The notes beneath the pieces were generated by a model, which worked only from the letters and a program-made list of their open reading frames with translations, made no database searches and had not been told where the DNA came from. From Chionoecetes opilio (taxonomy: Eukaryota; Arthropoda; Malacostraca; Decapoda; Majidae): DNA of 64,000 nucleotides. Below, piece after piece: positions 1-22,804 of this stretch; position 1 is the first letter of the stretch; every line of letters begins with the position of its first letter. The DNA is taken from assembly GCA_016584305.1 (NCBI GenBank), contig JACEEZ010000329.1, positions 365,001-429,000 on the forward strand, read 5' to 3'. Position numbers and translations under genes: made by a program.

Positions 1-28
1 TCTCTCTCTCTCTCTCTCTCTCTCTCTC
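1..28. repeat. (TC)n microsatellite at window edge
   Basis: Pure TC dinucleotides run from the first base and probably continue beyond the window. From here to 419 there is a C-rich then T-rich stretch in which I see no gene. Confidence 0.95.
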
Positions 29-959
29 ATGACCAGCTTCACTGCGGCACAGAAGCCACCCCCCCGGACCTGACACGCCCCCTCTGCTACCCGCCCCCCC
101 TAAACCTGCGCCCCCACTGCAGAGGTTGGCCCGCCCCTCCTTCACCCTCAAATAGTATCAACCTGTTTTTCTTTCAAGGTCGTTGCTAATCTTAGTACTG
201 AGGTATTCCGATTCTGCCTAGACTGTTACCTAGTCGCACTTTTCTTTCTTTTCTTGCTTCTTTCTCTCCTTTTTTTTTCTTTTTTTTTTCTTATATATAT
301 ATAATGTATTATTATTCTATTATTCTGGATTTTTTTTCTCGAGGTCGGTTGCAGAGGTTCTTGTTTTCTCTTAATTCTCTTGTTCTTCCTTCTGCTCAGA
401 GTTTTTATGGTGTAGGAACCAGACATGGGCATGATTATAAAAAATGATTATGATTTGATTTTGATTATCATCCGGAATAATTTTTTGATTATGATAAGAT
501 TATGATTACTCGTATTTTCCTTTTTATGATTATGATTTGATTATGATTATTTCCCTTTACGTATTTTTTATTATGATTAGATTTTTTCTATTATTGCTTG
601 ATTATGATTAGATTATGATTATAATCACATTTTATTGTGATTATTTGTACACAGTAATGATTATTATTAAGGTCATTTTTTTGTTCAGTTATACATTAGT
701 CAAGTGTTTTTTATTGCAATTAACACTAGCTTAAAGGAAACCACATCTAATTGGTGCATTTTGCTTCTTTATATTTGAGTAATATATATAACTACACTGT
801 CGCATTAGTATACATTTATAACTAATGTAAGTACAAGTATACGAAAACAAGGGTTAAGTAAAACAGTGCATAAACATTTTATCCCACTTGTTTGGCTTCA
901 TCACCTCATTGCTCGGCTATTTACTTACTTGATACTTGATGTTGTTTAGAGGATAATTC

Positions 960-1990
960 CTTAGAGCTGTAGTGTTCTACTGCTGCAGCCGGTCCTAGCG
1001 TCCCTAAACTGTAGGTTCACTTGGTCCAGTAATGAGTTTGTGGGTGCTCTACATAGCGAAGTGTAACCCGGCACTGGTGGTTCGTCAGGGACTGTCCACA
1101 GGTTTTCGTCCAGTTGGGGTTTTAACTTCTCTACGGAGCAGCCGGTGATGTCTCGGATGTTTCTTGGGAGGCTGTTGAAGGCTCTTGGGCCACTGTAGGG
1201 TAGGCTGGCTGATAGCAGAGTCTTTATTTTTGCCGGGGCTTGAGTTGGTGGGGCTTTCCTGTAGCATTTCCGACCTGCCCTCTCATTTATGTAAGCTTCC
1301 ACTTTGTTGATGTTGGAGGGGTTGGGTCCTTTTTCTTCTAGGATCTTCCAGATGTATAGGGTGGAATATCTCTCTGCGTCGTTGCTGGGTATATAGTCCT
1401 AGTCTTTTTAGTCTTTCCCAGTAGGAGAGTTCTTTCATCCCTCTTATTTGCCTTGTGAATGACCGTTGTACCGACTCAAGGGCCTGGATATCCATAGCCT
1501 TGTGGGGAGACCATAGTTGACTGCAGTAGTCCAGGATGGGCTGGACTAGTGCTTTCCATAGAGTCATCATACACTCTTTTTCCCGGGAGTAGAAGGTTCT
1601 AAGTATCCACCCTGCAAGCCTTTTAGCTTTTTTGATGGTCTCTTCGATGTGGCGTTGGAAGGTGCCATCAGCATTGAGGTGAATGCCCAGACATTTTACA
1701 TGTGGGCTAGTGGTTATCACCTGTTTCTCGCTTGACAGGAGGGAGGTGTTGTTTAGGATCTCTTGGTTTTTACCACTCCTGAGAAGTTGGAATTTTTCAC
1801 CATTGAATAGCATGTTGTTCGTTTTGGCCCATTCATAGATTTTGTCGAGATCTTCTTGAAGAAGGCTGATGTCTTCTCTGGCTCCAATGCTTTTACATAT
1901 GTGGGTTACTTCTTTGTCTATGTCCTCTATCATGATGAGGAAGAGTAGAGGTCCTAGTACAGACCCTTGGGGGACATTTATGATCACATT
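960..1990 (-). mobile_element. 5'-truncated non-LTR retrotransposon (LINE) RT fragment
   Basis: On the minus strand an open frame at 1987-1283 contains the RT motif VPQGSVLGPLLF, then LHINADGT-like and SREKECMMTLWKALVQPILDY-type sequence with the CSQLWSP and QRSFTRQI motifs typical of CR1/Jockey-type LINEs. The C-terminal part continues in a second overlapping frame (1302-961) with SGPRAFNSLPRNIRD, so at least one frameshift is present. The stretch that should carry the catalytic aspartate pair between the PQGS motif and the LQEDLDKIYEWA motif is missing, so the copy is inactive. It lies inside the hAT-like element. Exact clade is uncertain. Confidence 0.8.
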
Positions 1991-2154
1991 AAATTTCTAA
2001 GCACGTTTCCTGAATCTGCACACTTTTCTGACTATGACGGTATAGGATACGTCCCAGTGTGAAAATATCGATAGGGTCAAAATAGTCATTTGATCTTTGT
2101 TTTGTCGACATCTCAGCCGCCGCGTCGCCTTCTCATGGAGCAAGCGACGGTCGA

Positions 2155-2233
2155 ACGTTTTCTGCGGGGATACAGCAAGAGAAAAGTGACCGCTTGCAAA
2201 CTAAATTTATCTTGCTCCCCCGCAGAAAACGCC
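2155..2233. mobile_element. Small MITE-like inverted-repeat element, copy 1
   Basis: The segment starts ACGTTTTCTGCGGGG and ends CCCCGCAGAAAACGCC, an inverted repeat around a short core. A longer relative with the same ends is at 18823-19000. It sits inside the hAT-like element. Target duplications were not resolved. Confidence 0.45.
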
Positions 2234-2780
2234 TTTAAGTGTCATGCTTTGCAAACATGCTTGGACCTGGAACATATATATATATATGAAATTGGCTAAT
2301 TTATTTAGGAGAAATAGAATTGCTACATGGAAAATACAATGAAATAATCACAATAATCACATTTTAATCATTGATTATTATGAAGAATAATATGATTATG
2401 ATTTGATTATGATTAAAGCTGCAGCTTCATATTTGATTATGATTTGATTATGATTATACCTGTTGCTTAACTTTTGATTATGATTTTATTATGATTATGT
2501 AATCACAGCCTTTGATTATGATTTTTTTTATTAATAATCATAATCATGCCCATGTCTGGTAGGAGCTCGCATCCCTGGTGGTTTTTTTGTGTTACTTATT
2601 CAAGGACTAACCGGTGTCTGCATCCCTTCACACCCACCCACCCACCCATAGCAGAACACTGCCGCAGTACTGGTTTTTTTTCTCTTTGTTTTTTTCTTCA
2701 CAGCGGGAACATCTCGTAACTCACATTCTTTCGAGGCCTAATTATCTTTCTTTGTGTGTGGTTTTTGATGGATATTATTT

Positions 2781-2885
<105 letters not shown>

Positions 2886-2988
2886 CTCAATTCTATGCAT
2901 CGCTCGCTGAGACTCATCCATCATATCAGACTTAATATGACATTGAGTTGTCTTTCACCTCACTGACAGGAACGTAAGGCTCGTAGAG

Positions 2989-3140
2989 ATGGGGGGGGGG
3001 GGGGTAGGAGAAAAGAAGGCGAGAAGGAGGGGTAGAAGAAAGGAAGGAAGGAGAGAAGCAGAGGTAGAAGGAAGGAGAGAAGGAGAGGTAGAAGAAAGGA
3101 AGGAAGGAGAGAAGGTGAGGAGAGAGAAGGCGAGTGTTTA
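2989..3140. repeat. Purine-rich tract with G-run and GAAGGA repeats
   Basis: A 13-G run is followed by imperfect GAAGGAAGGAGAGAAGGAGAGGTAG repeats of about 50 bp. From 3140 to 4440 I see only unique non-coding DNA with no supportable gene. Confidence 0.8.
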
Positions 3141-4769
3141 CAAGTTTATTGAGAAAAGGGAGGGAAATTACAAAGAGAAGGGGGCAAGTATACAAAAGAT
3201 ACAGAAAACCAGAAATACAGCTACAAGAATAAAAAAAAGTTGTAGACAAGCTGCCCTCGTGTATCTTTGTCAACACTGCCGCTAAGATGTTTGACTACTC
3301 GAGGTGTTAAAGGCTATTAAGAGTATTTTTGTCCAGCCATGGCTCACACCCAACCTCGCCACGCCACTAAGATCTTGAATATCTTAGTTTCTATAGGTGT
3401 TTACGTGTGTTACAGTTACCGGTAGTACACTTGTTTAGCCAACGGAGCTTATTCCACACGACTGGTAAACTTCAATCCTCGTAATAAACAAAGCCTTTAG
3501 AACTAGGCCTGATTCTAAAGGCTTTGGTAGTAAATATCACGCAGCAATATTTACGCCATTTTCAAGTCATAAATGCGTCAGAATTTAAGAAGAATGCGAA
3601 TATGTAGACAAAAACATCCTACACGCCTTGTATTCTTCTATTTTCGGGGGGAAAGAAGATAAAGTAAAGAGCATGAGCAGCGCCTCAGTTCCGCGCACCG
3701 CCTGGCCATGATTTACAGGCGCCATGAGGCCGTCTCGCCGCGCCTGTTACTGGGAGGGGCATCGAAGGAGGCCCCAACACGTCTGCTGTCTTCCCACACA
3801 ACGCCGCAGACAACCCACGGCGAGGAGGCAACAAACACACCTTTAAGGCTCAGAGAAAGACCCGGTAATAGGTGCCCACCGACAGGAACATTAGGAACAG
3901 CATCCAAATAGTGATAGTACGGCGGTGGATACAGCAGGCGTGGTCTGTCTGGGCCGGCTGACAACACACCTTTAACCCCGGCTGGAGTGTAGCCTCTCGG
4001 GAACTCTTAACCCAGTTTGACATTATTCCCCGCACTGTTCCACTTGATGCTGCCAGACACGCACATGGAACCCTGGCACGCCCTCCTGGCCTCATGCCTC
4101 CCCCAGGTGTCCCCTACAACACTTAACTCGCCACATGCCCGCGTGACTTCATGGCAAAACCAGATGAAACGCGAGTCCATCGAATCTTAAATGGACAGAA
4201 AAACGGCCGACTTGGGATTTAGAGTTTCCGACCTCTCCTCATTTTCCTGTTGAAGGAGCAGAAGAGGGGTTCAAAGGGAGGAGGAGGCAGACGAGGGACT
4301 CCTTCCTGCCTTCATAACAATAGGGAGCCAGCCGCCCCTCGCTCCCCCTCCGACAACACCAGAAGCTCAGTCTGAGGTTTATTTTCTGCTGAACTTCGAT
4401 TAATCTGTCGTTTCCACAGTGACCGCTGCGGCTGGTCACTGCACCTGCCTTCCTCTTCTTCTTCTCTTTCTACTTCTTCTTCTTCTTCCTCTTCTTCTAG
4501 TTACCTTTGTCGCTTAGTATCGCTTCATGGGTCCTCTTCAAACTTAGTCTCCATAGATAACAGACTTGTCAACTCTTCCCTTGATTATTTCACCTGGGAT
4601 ACTAAAACATTCTACTACCACCACCACCTCCTTCTTATCCCTATTCAACATTTCCTTACGATTTAGGATGATTTCACACTCGGTTCTTACTTTTACTCCA
4701 CCACCAGACAAAAGTGGAGGGGTTGCTAGGTGCAGGAGTAATGCCAAGGTGTACCGCCCATATTGATTC

Positions 4770-5380
4770 CCAGACAGGTGTTATGCGTCCTCTTGAGCCC
4801 ACGCCTTTCCACCTTCTCCACCTCCCTTCTTCCACTCTCTGTCTCCTTCCACTCCTCCACTATTCATCTCTATCTATTCCACCTCTCTTCTTCTACCACT
4901 CCCTGTCCCTTTCCACCTCCATTCCTCCACCTCTCTTATTTCACTCCCTGTCCCCTCCCTCCACTCCACCACGCTTCATCTCTTATCTCCTCCACCTCTA
5001 CTTTCACTCCTTGTCCCCTTCCACCCTCCCCCTCCACTCCACCACGCTTCATCTCTATCTCCTCCACCTCTACTTTCACTCCTTGTCCCCTCCCACCTCC
5101 ACCCCTTCCACTTATCCACCTCTCTTCTTTCACTCTCTGTCCTCTTCCACCTCCAACCCCTCTACTCCTCCACCTTTCTTCTTCAACTCCCTGTCCCCTT
5201 CCACCCTCAAACATACACGTCTCCACCCCTCTCTTCTCAGGCCGTTTTTCACTCCACCCGTCATTAGGTTCTCCCATTCCTGTTCCCTCCACTCTTTTGC
5301 GCCACATCCATCCTCCCTTCCTTCTTTCCTTCTTTTCTCCTTTTCCTCTGCGGCGCACTCCCTCTCCCTCCCTCCATATT
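4770..5380. repeat. Pyrimidine-rich minisatellite (CCACCTCT...CACTCCCTGTCCC)
   Basis: About 600 bp of nearly pure pyrimidine on the plus strand with a degenerate unit of about 40-60 bp containing CCACCTCT and TTTCACTCCCTGTCCC. All three frames are open only because stop codons cannot form; the long frames are not genes. Confidence 0.85.
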
Positions 5381-5432
5381 GATAGCTCTCAGAAGACACC
5401 ATAACAAAGAAATATAACCGCCTCAGAGGAGT

Positions 5433-5433
5433 T

Positions 5434-5494
<61 letters not shown>
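5433..5494. repeat. (GA)n microsatellite
   Basis: GA repeat with one AAGA interruption. Confidence 0.95.
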
Positions 5495-5587
5495 ATTAGG
5501 AAAAAATGTAGATATATTCCGAAGAATGTAATTGAGACAAGAGAAGTGAAGTAGAAACTAAACAAAAATTAGGAAAGAAGCAAGTTT

Positions 5588-5902
<315 letters not shown>

Positions 5903-6190
5903 GTAGTGTAAGGGTTAGCACGCTCGGTTCACAACCGAGAAGTCCCGGGTTCAATCCCCGGGCGGAGCGAAGACAGACGGGCGGTCTTTCTTAAATCCTG
6001 AGCCCCTGTCCACCCAGTAGTGAATGGGTACCGGGTGTTAGCCGGGGGTTTGTGACCCGCCTCCCGGGGTGGTGGCTTCGGCCAACACTAAGCACTAAGG
6101 ATGAATGATAAAATATGTTGATATGGAGACGGGGCCATACGAGCGTCGCTCTAGCCCTGTAAAATACAACTAGATGAATTGACTGACACA
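5903..6190 (+). mobile_element. tRNA-Val-like SINE, copy 1
   Basis: The first 70 bp fold like a tRNA: box A TAGTGTAAGGGTTAGCACG, anticodon stem CTCGG/CCGAG with loop TTCACAA (CAC anticodon, Val) and box B GGGTTCAATCCC. The body continues through GAGCCCCTGTCCACCCAG and CCGGGTGTTAGCC to a 3' end near CTAGATGAATTG followed by a short CA tail. The same body recurs at 11509-11789 (reverse) and, 5'-truncated, at 13933-14036. It is a SINE, not a working tRNA gene: the acceptor stem does not close. Confidence 0.85.
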
Positions 6191-6340
6191 CACACACACA
6201 CCTGCCTTGCATACGGGCACCGCGCCACCTGCTACCAGTTGAGTCACGCGCTGAACAGGGACTCATAAAAGCACACGCCTGCTCAACACACTCACCTGTC
6301 CCCACTTAACCGCTCTATCTTTCTCTCCTTTGCTTCGCTT

Positions 6341-6399
6341 TGCAACACGCACACGCACACGCACACGCACACGCACACGCACACATACACACACACACC
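6341..6399. repeat. (CACACG)n/(CA)n microsatellite
   Basis: ACGCAC hexamers pass into CA dinucleotides. Confidence 0.9.
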
Positions 6400-6518
6400 A
6401 CTGTTTGCCCCGCACCAGGCTGTATTTTTTCATCTAATTCATGGAAACAAAATCCTGTGGTGTTGCTGGGTTAGGTCCTTGGGCGCATCCACCTTTCTTC
6501 CCCATCCTAGACAATTTA

Positions 6519-6622
6519 ATGGACGGGAATGAAAGGTGGATGTAGGTAGTGTTAAGTAACATGAACTACCACGTGTAGATCTCACGGTCTCTTGTAGCTT
6601 CCTTATGTTCTTATGTTCTAGG
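6519..6622 (+). mobile_element. LINE 3' tail, family A
   Basis: It contains GGTGGATGTAGGTAGTG, ACTACCACGTGTAG and TTGTAGCTTCCTTATGTTC, shared with 36415-36640, 47330-47590 and 48195-48705, where more of the parent LINE is visible. Shorter copies lie near 14182-14231 (-), 19879-19936 (+), 39540-39650 (-), 41708-41757 (+) and 43076-43370 (several, +). Confidence 0.75.
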
Positions 6623-6805
6623 TAGCATGTGCTCGTGTGATCATTAATCGTTATCGCGAAATCAATGTTATTAAAGCGTACGTGCACAATAATTGCATAT
6701 CGTGTTGATGTTAAGCATTAATCAGATATAATAAGTGTAGTACAAAGTCTCTGCTGAAATCACTGCAATCGTACGGATCACATGCACGCTATTATGTTGT
6801 AGTAG

Positions 6806-6844
6806 TTTTTTTTTTTTTACTGTATGCCTTCGGGTGAAAATACA

Positions 6845-6892
<48 letters not shown>
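6806..6892 (+). mobile_element. LINE/SINE 3' tail with (ATT)n, family B
   Basis: A T-run, then CTGTATGCCTTCGGGTG, then AATACA and (ATT)n. The same tail is at 35312-35392 (reverse strand) and 41818-41876 (+). The constant position of the ATT array after the motif shows it is the element's own tail. Confidence 0.65.
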
Positions 6893-7639
6893 TAAAAAAG
6901 GACCTAATATTCAAATCGATCTCTCATCATGTCTACTCGACTATATGATTCAAAAGGCCAGACTCCCGACCCATAACTGAACAGAATTTAACATAACGTA
7001 TTACATGCATGCTAACCATTTGAAAAAGGAACTAATAATCAAATCGATCGCTCATTATGTCTGCTCGACTCTATGATCATCGCACATGCGTTATTATGAT
7101 CAATGTTGAAGGTAGTATTTACGACCTTCAGTGTGAAGGACGGCTGCCCATCATACCATCATTCCTTTCTGAGTCTTTCTTGAATAAGTGACTGTGATTC
7201 CATTCCTGCTTCTTCCTGTCTTTCTATTCTATATTTTTTCTATTTTTTTCGTATCTTTCATTCTTCGTGACGCCGCATGAATCATGCAAGGGATAAATGA
7301 CCTGACCTGAACTAAATTGGCACCCCCACCTCCCTTTTTATATCCTGTCTTCATTATTTAACCAGTCCTTTGAAGTAAAACAAAAAGAAATGCGTGGAAG
7401 CTGGGCGACCTTGGTATAAGTGCTGCGTATTCTCTATATATATACTTATACATATACTTTATATATATACTAGCCGCAAAGCCGCCCTCCGGGCGGACTT
7501 TTTGGCTAGCTCCTGCGGAGGGCTATTGGTGGGCCTTCGGCCCACCACCTGTGTTTGGTGGGCCTTTCGGCCCACCAAACACAGACTCTCCAGATAGCCC
7601 CTTCTAGCTTTCCTGAAATCATGGATGTAGAAATGTATG

Positions 7640-7900
7640 TATTAACGCCAACCTATTCACATCACCCCCAACCCATTCACTCACCCATTATCCATCACCC
7701 CCCACCCATTCACTCACCCATTACCCACCACCCCCCACCCATTCACTCACCCATTATCCATCACCACACACCCATTCACTCACCCATTACCCATCACCCC
7801 CCATCTATTCCCTCACCCATCACCCATCACCACCCACCCATTCACTCACCCATCACCCCACACCCATTACCCATCACCCCACCCATTCACTCACCCTACA
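7640..7900. repeat. CACCCATTCACTCACCCATTA minisatellite
   Basis: About ten imperfect copies of a 30-35 bp unit containing CCCATTCACTCACCCAT and CCATCACCCC. Confidence 0.9.
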
Positions 7901-8090
7901 TCAAGGTTTCCTCAATTCTCGCAACCCACTTTTTTTCACAATTCTCGCTAATAGGCTGCTAAAAAAAAGAAAAAAAAAAAAAAAGTGATCGGATCATCTC
8001 ATAAATAGGCTTAAAACCTTCCCCTGCTCGAGCCGGTTCCAAAACTGTGCCATATGAGGGGATTCCGCCACAGGGGGCGGCACCTGGAGC

Positions 8091-8091
<1 letters not shown>

Positions 8092-8135
<44 letters not shown>
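8092..8135. repeat. (CA)n microsatellite
   Basis: CA array after GAGCGGA. The next 600 bp are AT-rich with no visible gene. Confidence 0.95.
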
Positions 8136-8138
<3 letters not shown>

Positions 8139-8811
8139 TCGCTTATATTATTATAGATATAAATTATAGATATATATTTTTTTCATTCATTTACTGATAT
8201 CATAAAAAAGAATGGCAAATAAGTATTCATAATTATCTCCCCGGCATTTCCTCTATCGTTTATTAGTAAAGTTTGATCCTTATCGGCTGTGAGGTTTGTG
8301 GTGTGACGTGTCATTAGCACGGCGTAATGACTGGTTTGGAGGAGCTAGTAAACTCGTCATTATAAAGAATAACACATTACCAAGGTATAGAGCAAATATT
8401 TTTAAGAAAATATTGGATACTAAAGACTAATTTTGACGAATAATTTCTATGATACCTTTTTTATCTCTCTTTACATATCCTATTTTTTGTTTAGATATAT
8501 TTATATATTCATTTACTTATTTATTATTATATGTGTTTTTACGTAACGCCTGTTTACCCTTTCGTGATGTGACGTATAGATTATCTCTGGCTCTTTACGG
8601 CAAAGTCGCTCAGTGTACACACACACACACACATATATACAGGAGTGAACCGGCTATAACTGGAGTGAGGGATTGCCACACTCAGCATGATGTGTATGCA
8701 ATATAAGCCTGTACTAAGTGTATTTGTATACACGTATATATATTTGCACATGCAGTATACACCGGTATACTCGTAATTACTATAGTGTACATATACACAA
8801 TATTTGGTAAA

Positions 8812-9191
8812 ACTGCAGTTTGATACAATACTCCCTATTGACCAATACTCTCCTGACATAACTGGGGAGGCTGCACTCCTCCAGACCTCCCCGCTAGTTC
8901 ACTAACCTAATCCGGGCGTTGATTATGTAACCTAACCTCGCTGGGGGGGTTTTGCCCCTCCAGACCCCCCTGGTGTTATTTTTCATTTCCGCCGACTGTT
9001 GTAGGGGTAAGAATTACTCCTTAAGATGAGAACGAAAAGTTCAGGATTATTAAAACCACCTATTGTTGCCACAAACCCACAGGGTATTGGTTTAAACTGC
9101 ACTTTTACGAAATATCAAATATTGCAAATCATCAGATCTACAAGTTGAGGATGGTTATAACTACGTGCCTTGTAATGCCTTAAACTGCAGT
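8812..9191 (-). mobile_element. ACTGCAGTTT-ended MITE, copy 1
   Basis: The ends are inverted (AACTGCAGTTTGATAC at left, CCTTAAACTGCAGT at right). The body contains CCCTATTGACCAATAC, CCGCTAGTTCACTAACC and TAGGGGTAAGAA. Related copies lie at 18475-18757 and 34245-34506 in the opposite orientation. This copy has about 100 extra bp near 9020-9120. The core carries CCTAACCTCG-type motifs. Confidence 0.75.
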
Positions 9192-9599
9192 AGAACCCAA
9201 TATTTATATATAAAAAAATCAATGACAGTAGCAAGTGATAATAATTATAATTTTATTATAACCCGTCGTTCAGTAGTGCATTTGGTAAACACACCGTGTG
9301 AACGACCGCCTGTCTTGAAACACCGCCACACGGCACACACACTGACCTTGCCCTTGGACGCTCCGGCAGCAGGCGTGGATGATAGCACCAAGGATGATAG
9401 AGGCTTGTGTTATCCTTGGGTATATGGCACTGGGCGGCGCGGGATGCAATGTACGGGATCAAGGCGGTGGGCAGGGGCGGTGGGATGGTGAAGTGAAGGG
9501 CAGATTAATGTAAATACGGAATGAACTTGTAGTATACGTAACCGAGTGTGAACTTACAGCACGACCTCGGCAGTGTGTGTGCTGGGAGGGCTGCCGAGT

Positions 9600-9655
9600 A
9601 TGTGTGTGTGTGTGTGTGTGTGCGTGTTTGTATGTGTGTGTGTGTGCTTCAGTCT
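9600..9655. repeat. (TG)n microsatellite, imperfect
   Basis: TG array with TGCGTGTTTGTA interruptions. Confidence 0.9.
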
Positions 9656-10251
9656 GTGAGTTACAAGATTCGAAACATTACCCTTTTGAACCTCCAAGAA
9701 GAAGCTTATTTGATTACATACTCTATCTATACTCATTTCCTTTCTTTCTTTATCACATTACATTCACACAACAATTCATTTCGTCCACATCTCGTAATCA
9801 GACTCAAAGGAATGGACCAACCCTAGCACATTCGACCAATAGCCTGCCTACAACTCGACACCTGATTCGAGACGTGGGTCCAATTAAGCCAAAGAACCAC
9901 TTAGATCTTCCCAGTGAAAATTCATTAACTTCGCAGCTGGTATGAGTAGAGAAAGAATTTTACCTTCTAACAAGCAGAATATCCTAGAACACAAGAGGAA
10001 AGGGTTAAGTCCCAAAGAAACTCCCTTTCCCCCCCTTCTGCCCCCCTCCTACCTCTATAAGCTCCCGGGATGAGATTCGAAACACCAAAACCTGATGTAA
10101 ACACTTTCGAGCTTCATAATTGTTGGTGTAACTGTTGCAATGTAAAAATGCGAATAAAGATGACATAAATGTATCTCTGGAGAAAAAAATAACACACACA
10201 CACACTGTAATGTACATAGGTTTCATATGATTTATTTTTCACTATGTGTGT

Positions 10252-10261
10252 ATGTATGTGT

Positions 10262-10295
<34 letters not shown>
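10252..10295. repeat. (GT)n microsatellite
   Basis: GT dinucleotides with one early interruption. From 9655 to 10490 there is otherwise no recognisable gene. Confidence 0.9.
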
Positions 10296-10298
<3 letters not shown>

Positions 10299-10502
10299 TC
10301 TTATATTTTGCAAATTTTTATGGTAATATATACTTATAATTCACAACTCATGATATTCACAATACTTATCTTTTTTTTTTATACACAATATCAATTATTT
10401 TTACATGGGAACACATAAAGGGAAGAATGTAATAAGTGAAGGGGGCATTTCTTCCTCCGTTCAACCTTTTCTGTATTTCTGTGTTCTTTTATTCTTGTAA
10501 AC

Positions 10503-10676
10503 ACCCGTCAGGGTGGCTCGGTTGGTAGAGCTGCGGGTTCGCGTGTAGCGTCCCTGCATTCGGTCAGCGGTTCGAGTCCACCAAGTTCGTCCTGGCGTGG
10601 TGGCGCTTTGTATAGGCAATAACCTTGTAGTTGGTACTTGCAAAGTGTCTAGATAGGATCAAAGTATCTTATTTAT
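10503..10676 (+). mobile_element. tRNA-derived SINE with 12-bp target duplication
   Basis: The head has box A-like GGTGGCTCGGTTGGTAGAG and box B GGTTCGAGTCC. The tail is CTTGTAGTTGGTACTTGC then AAAGTGTCTAGATAGG. ATTCTTGTAAAC occurs at both 10491-10502 and 10677-10688, a perfect 12-bp target-site duplication showing LINE-mediated insertion. A degraded relative lies at 51585-51770 inside the DIRS element. Confidence 0.85.
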
Positions 10677-11024
10677 ATTCTTGTAAACCCACCCCCTTAT
10701 ATGTAATCTCCCCCCTTTTCTTTAATAAACTTGTAAACTTGTAAACCTTCTTATAACTCTTATGATAATATAATTGCTAATTCTTATGATAATATATGTT
10801 GTACATATAATTCATAACTCTTGATATTCAATATACTTAATATCAATTCCTTTTACATACATGGAAACACGTGATCCCCCCCCCTCCCCCTGTTCTTTAA
10901 TAAATCCAATTAAACTTGTAAACTTGGAAACCTTCGTCAAGTGGCTATAGATCAAGTGGCCTTCATTTTTTTTTCTTCTATTTATTTCTATCTTTCTACT
11001 AATTCCTTCCTTTTCCTTCGTCAG

Positions 11025-22804
<11,780 letters not shown>

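Larger units (their letters stand above)
420..2558. mobile_element. hAT-like non-autonomous DNA transposon
   Basis: The ends form a terminal inverted repeat starting CAGACATGGGCATGATTAT, mirrored at the right end as CATGCCCATGTCTG. They are flanked by an 8-bp near-perfect target-site duplication (GTAGGAAC at 412-419, GTAGGAGC at 2559-2566). The CAG start and 8-bp duplication are hallmarks of the hAT superfamily. Subterminal DNA on both sides (roughly 430-660 and 2340-2545) is a dense array of ATGATTATGATT-type motifs, as expected for transposase-binding subterminal repeats. No transposase is present. The interior carries a LINE fragment and a small MITE-like repeat, both apparently acquired later. 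Confidence 0.8.

Noticed and set aside
4714..5404. Long open frames on both strands (up to 222 codons)
   Set aside because: Sequence is nearly pure pyrimidine or purine, so stops are rare; no protein-like composition or splice context.
5903..5972. Functional tRNA-Val gene
   Set aside because: The acceptor stem does not pair, and the same head is fused to a conserved SINE body elsewhere.
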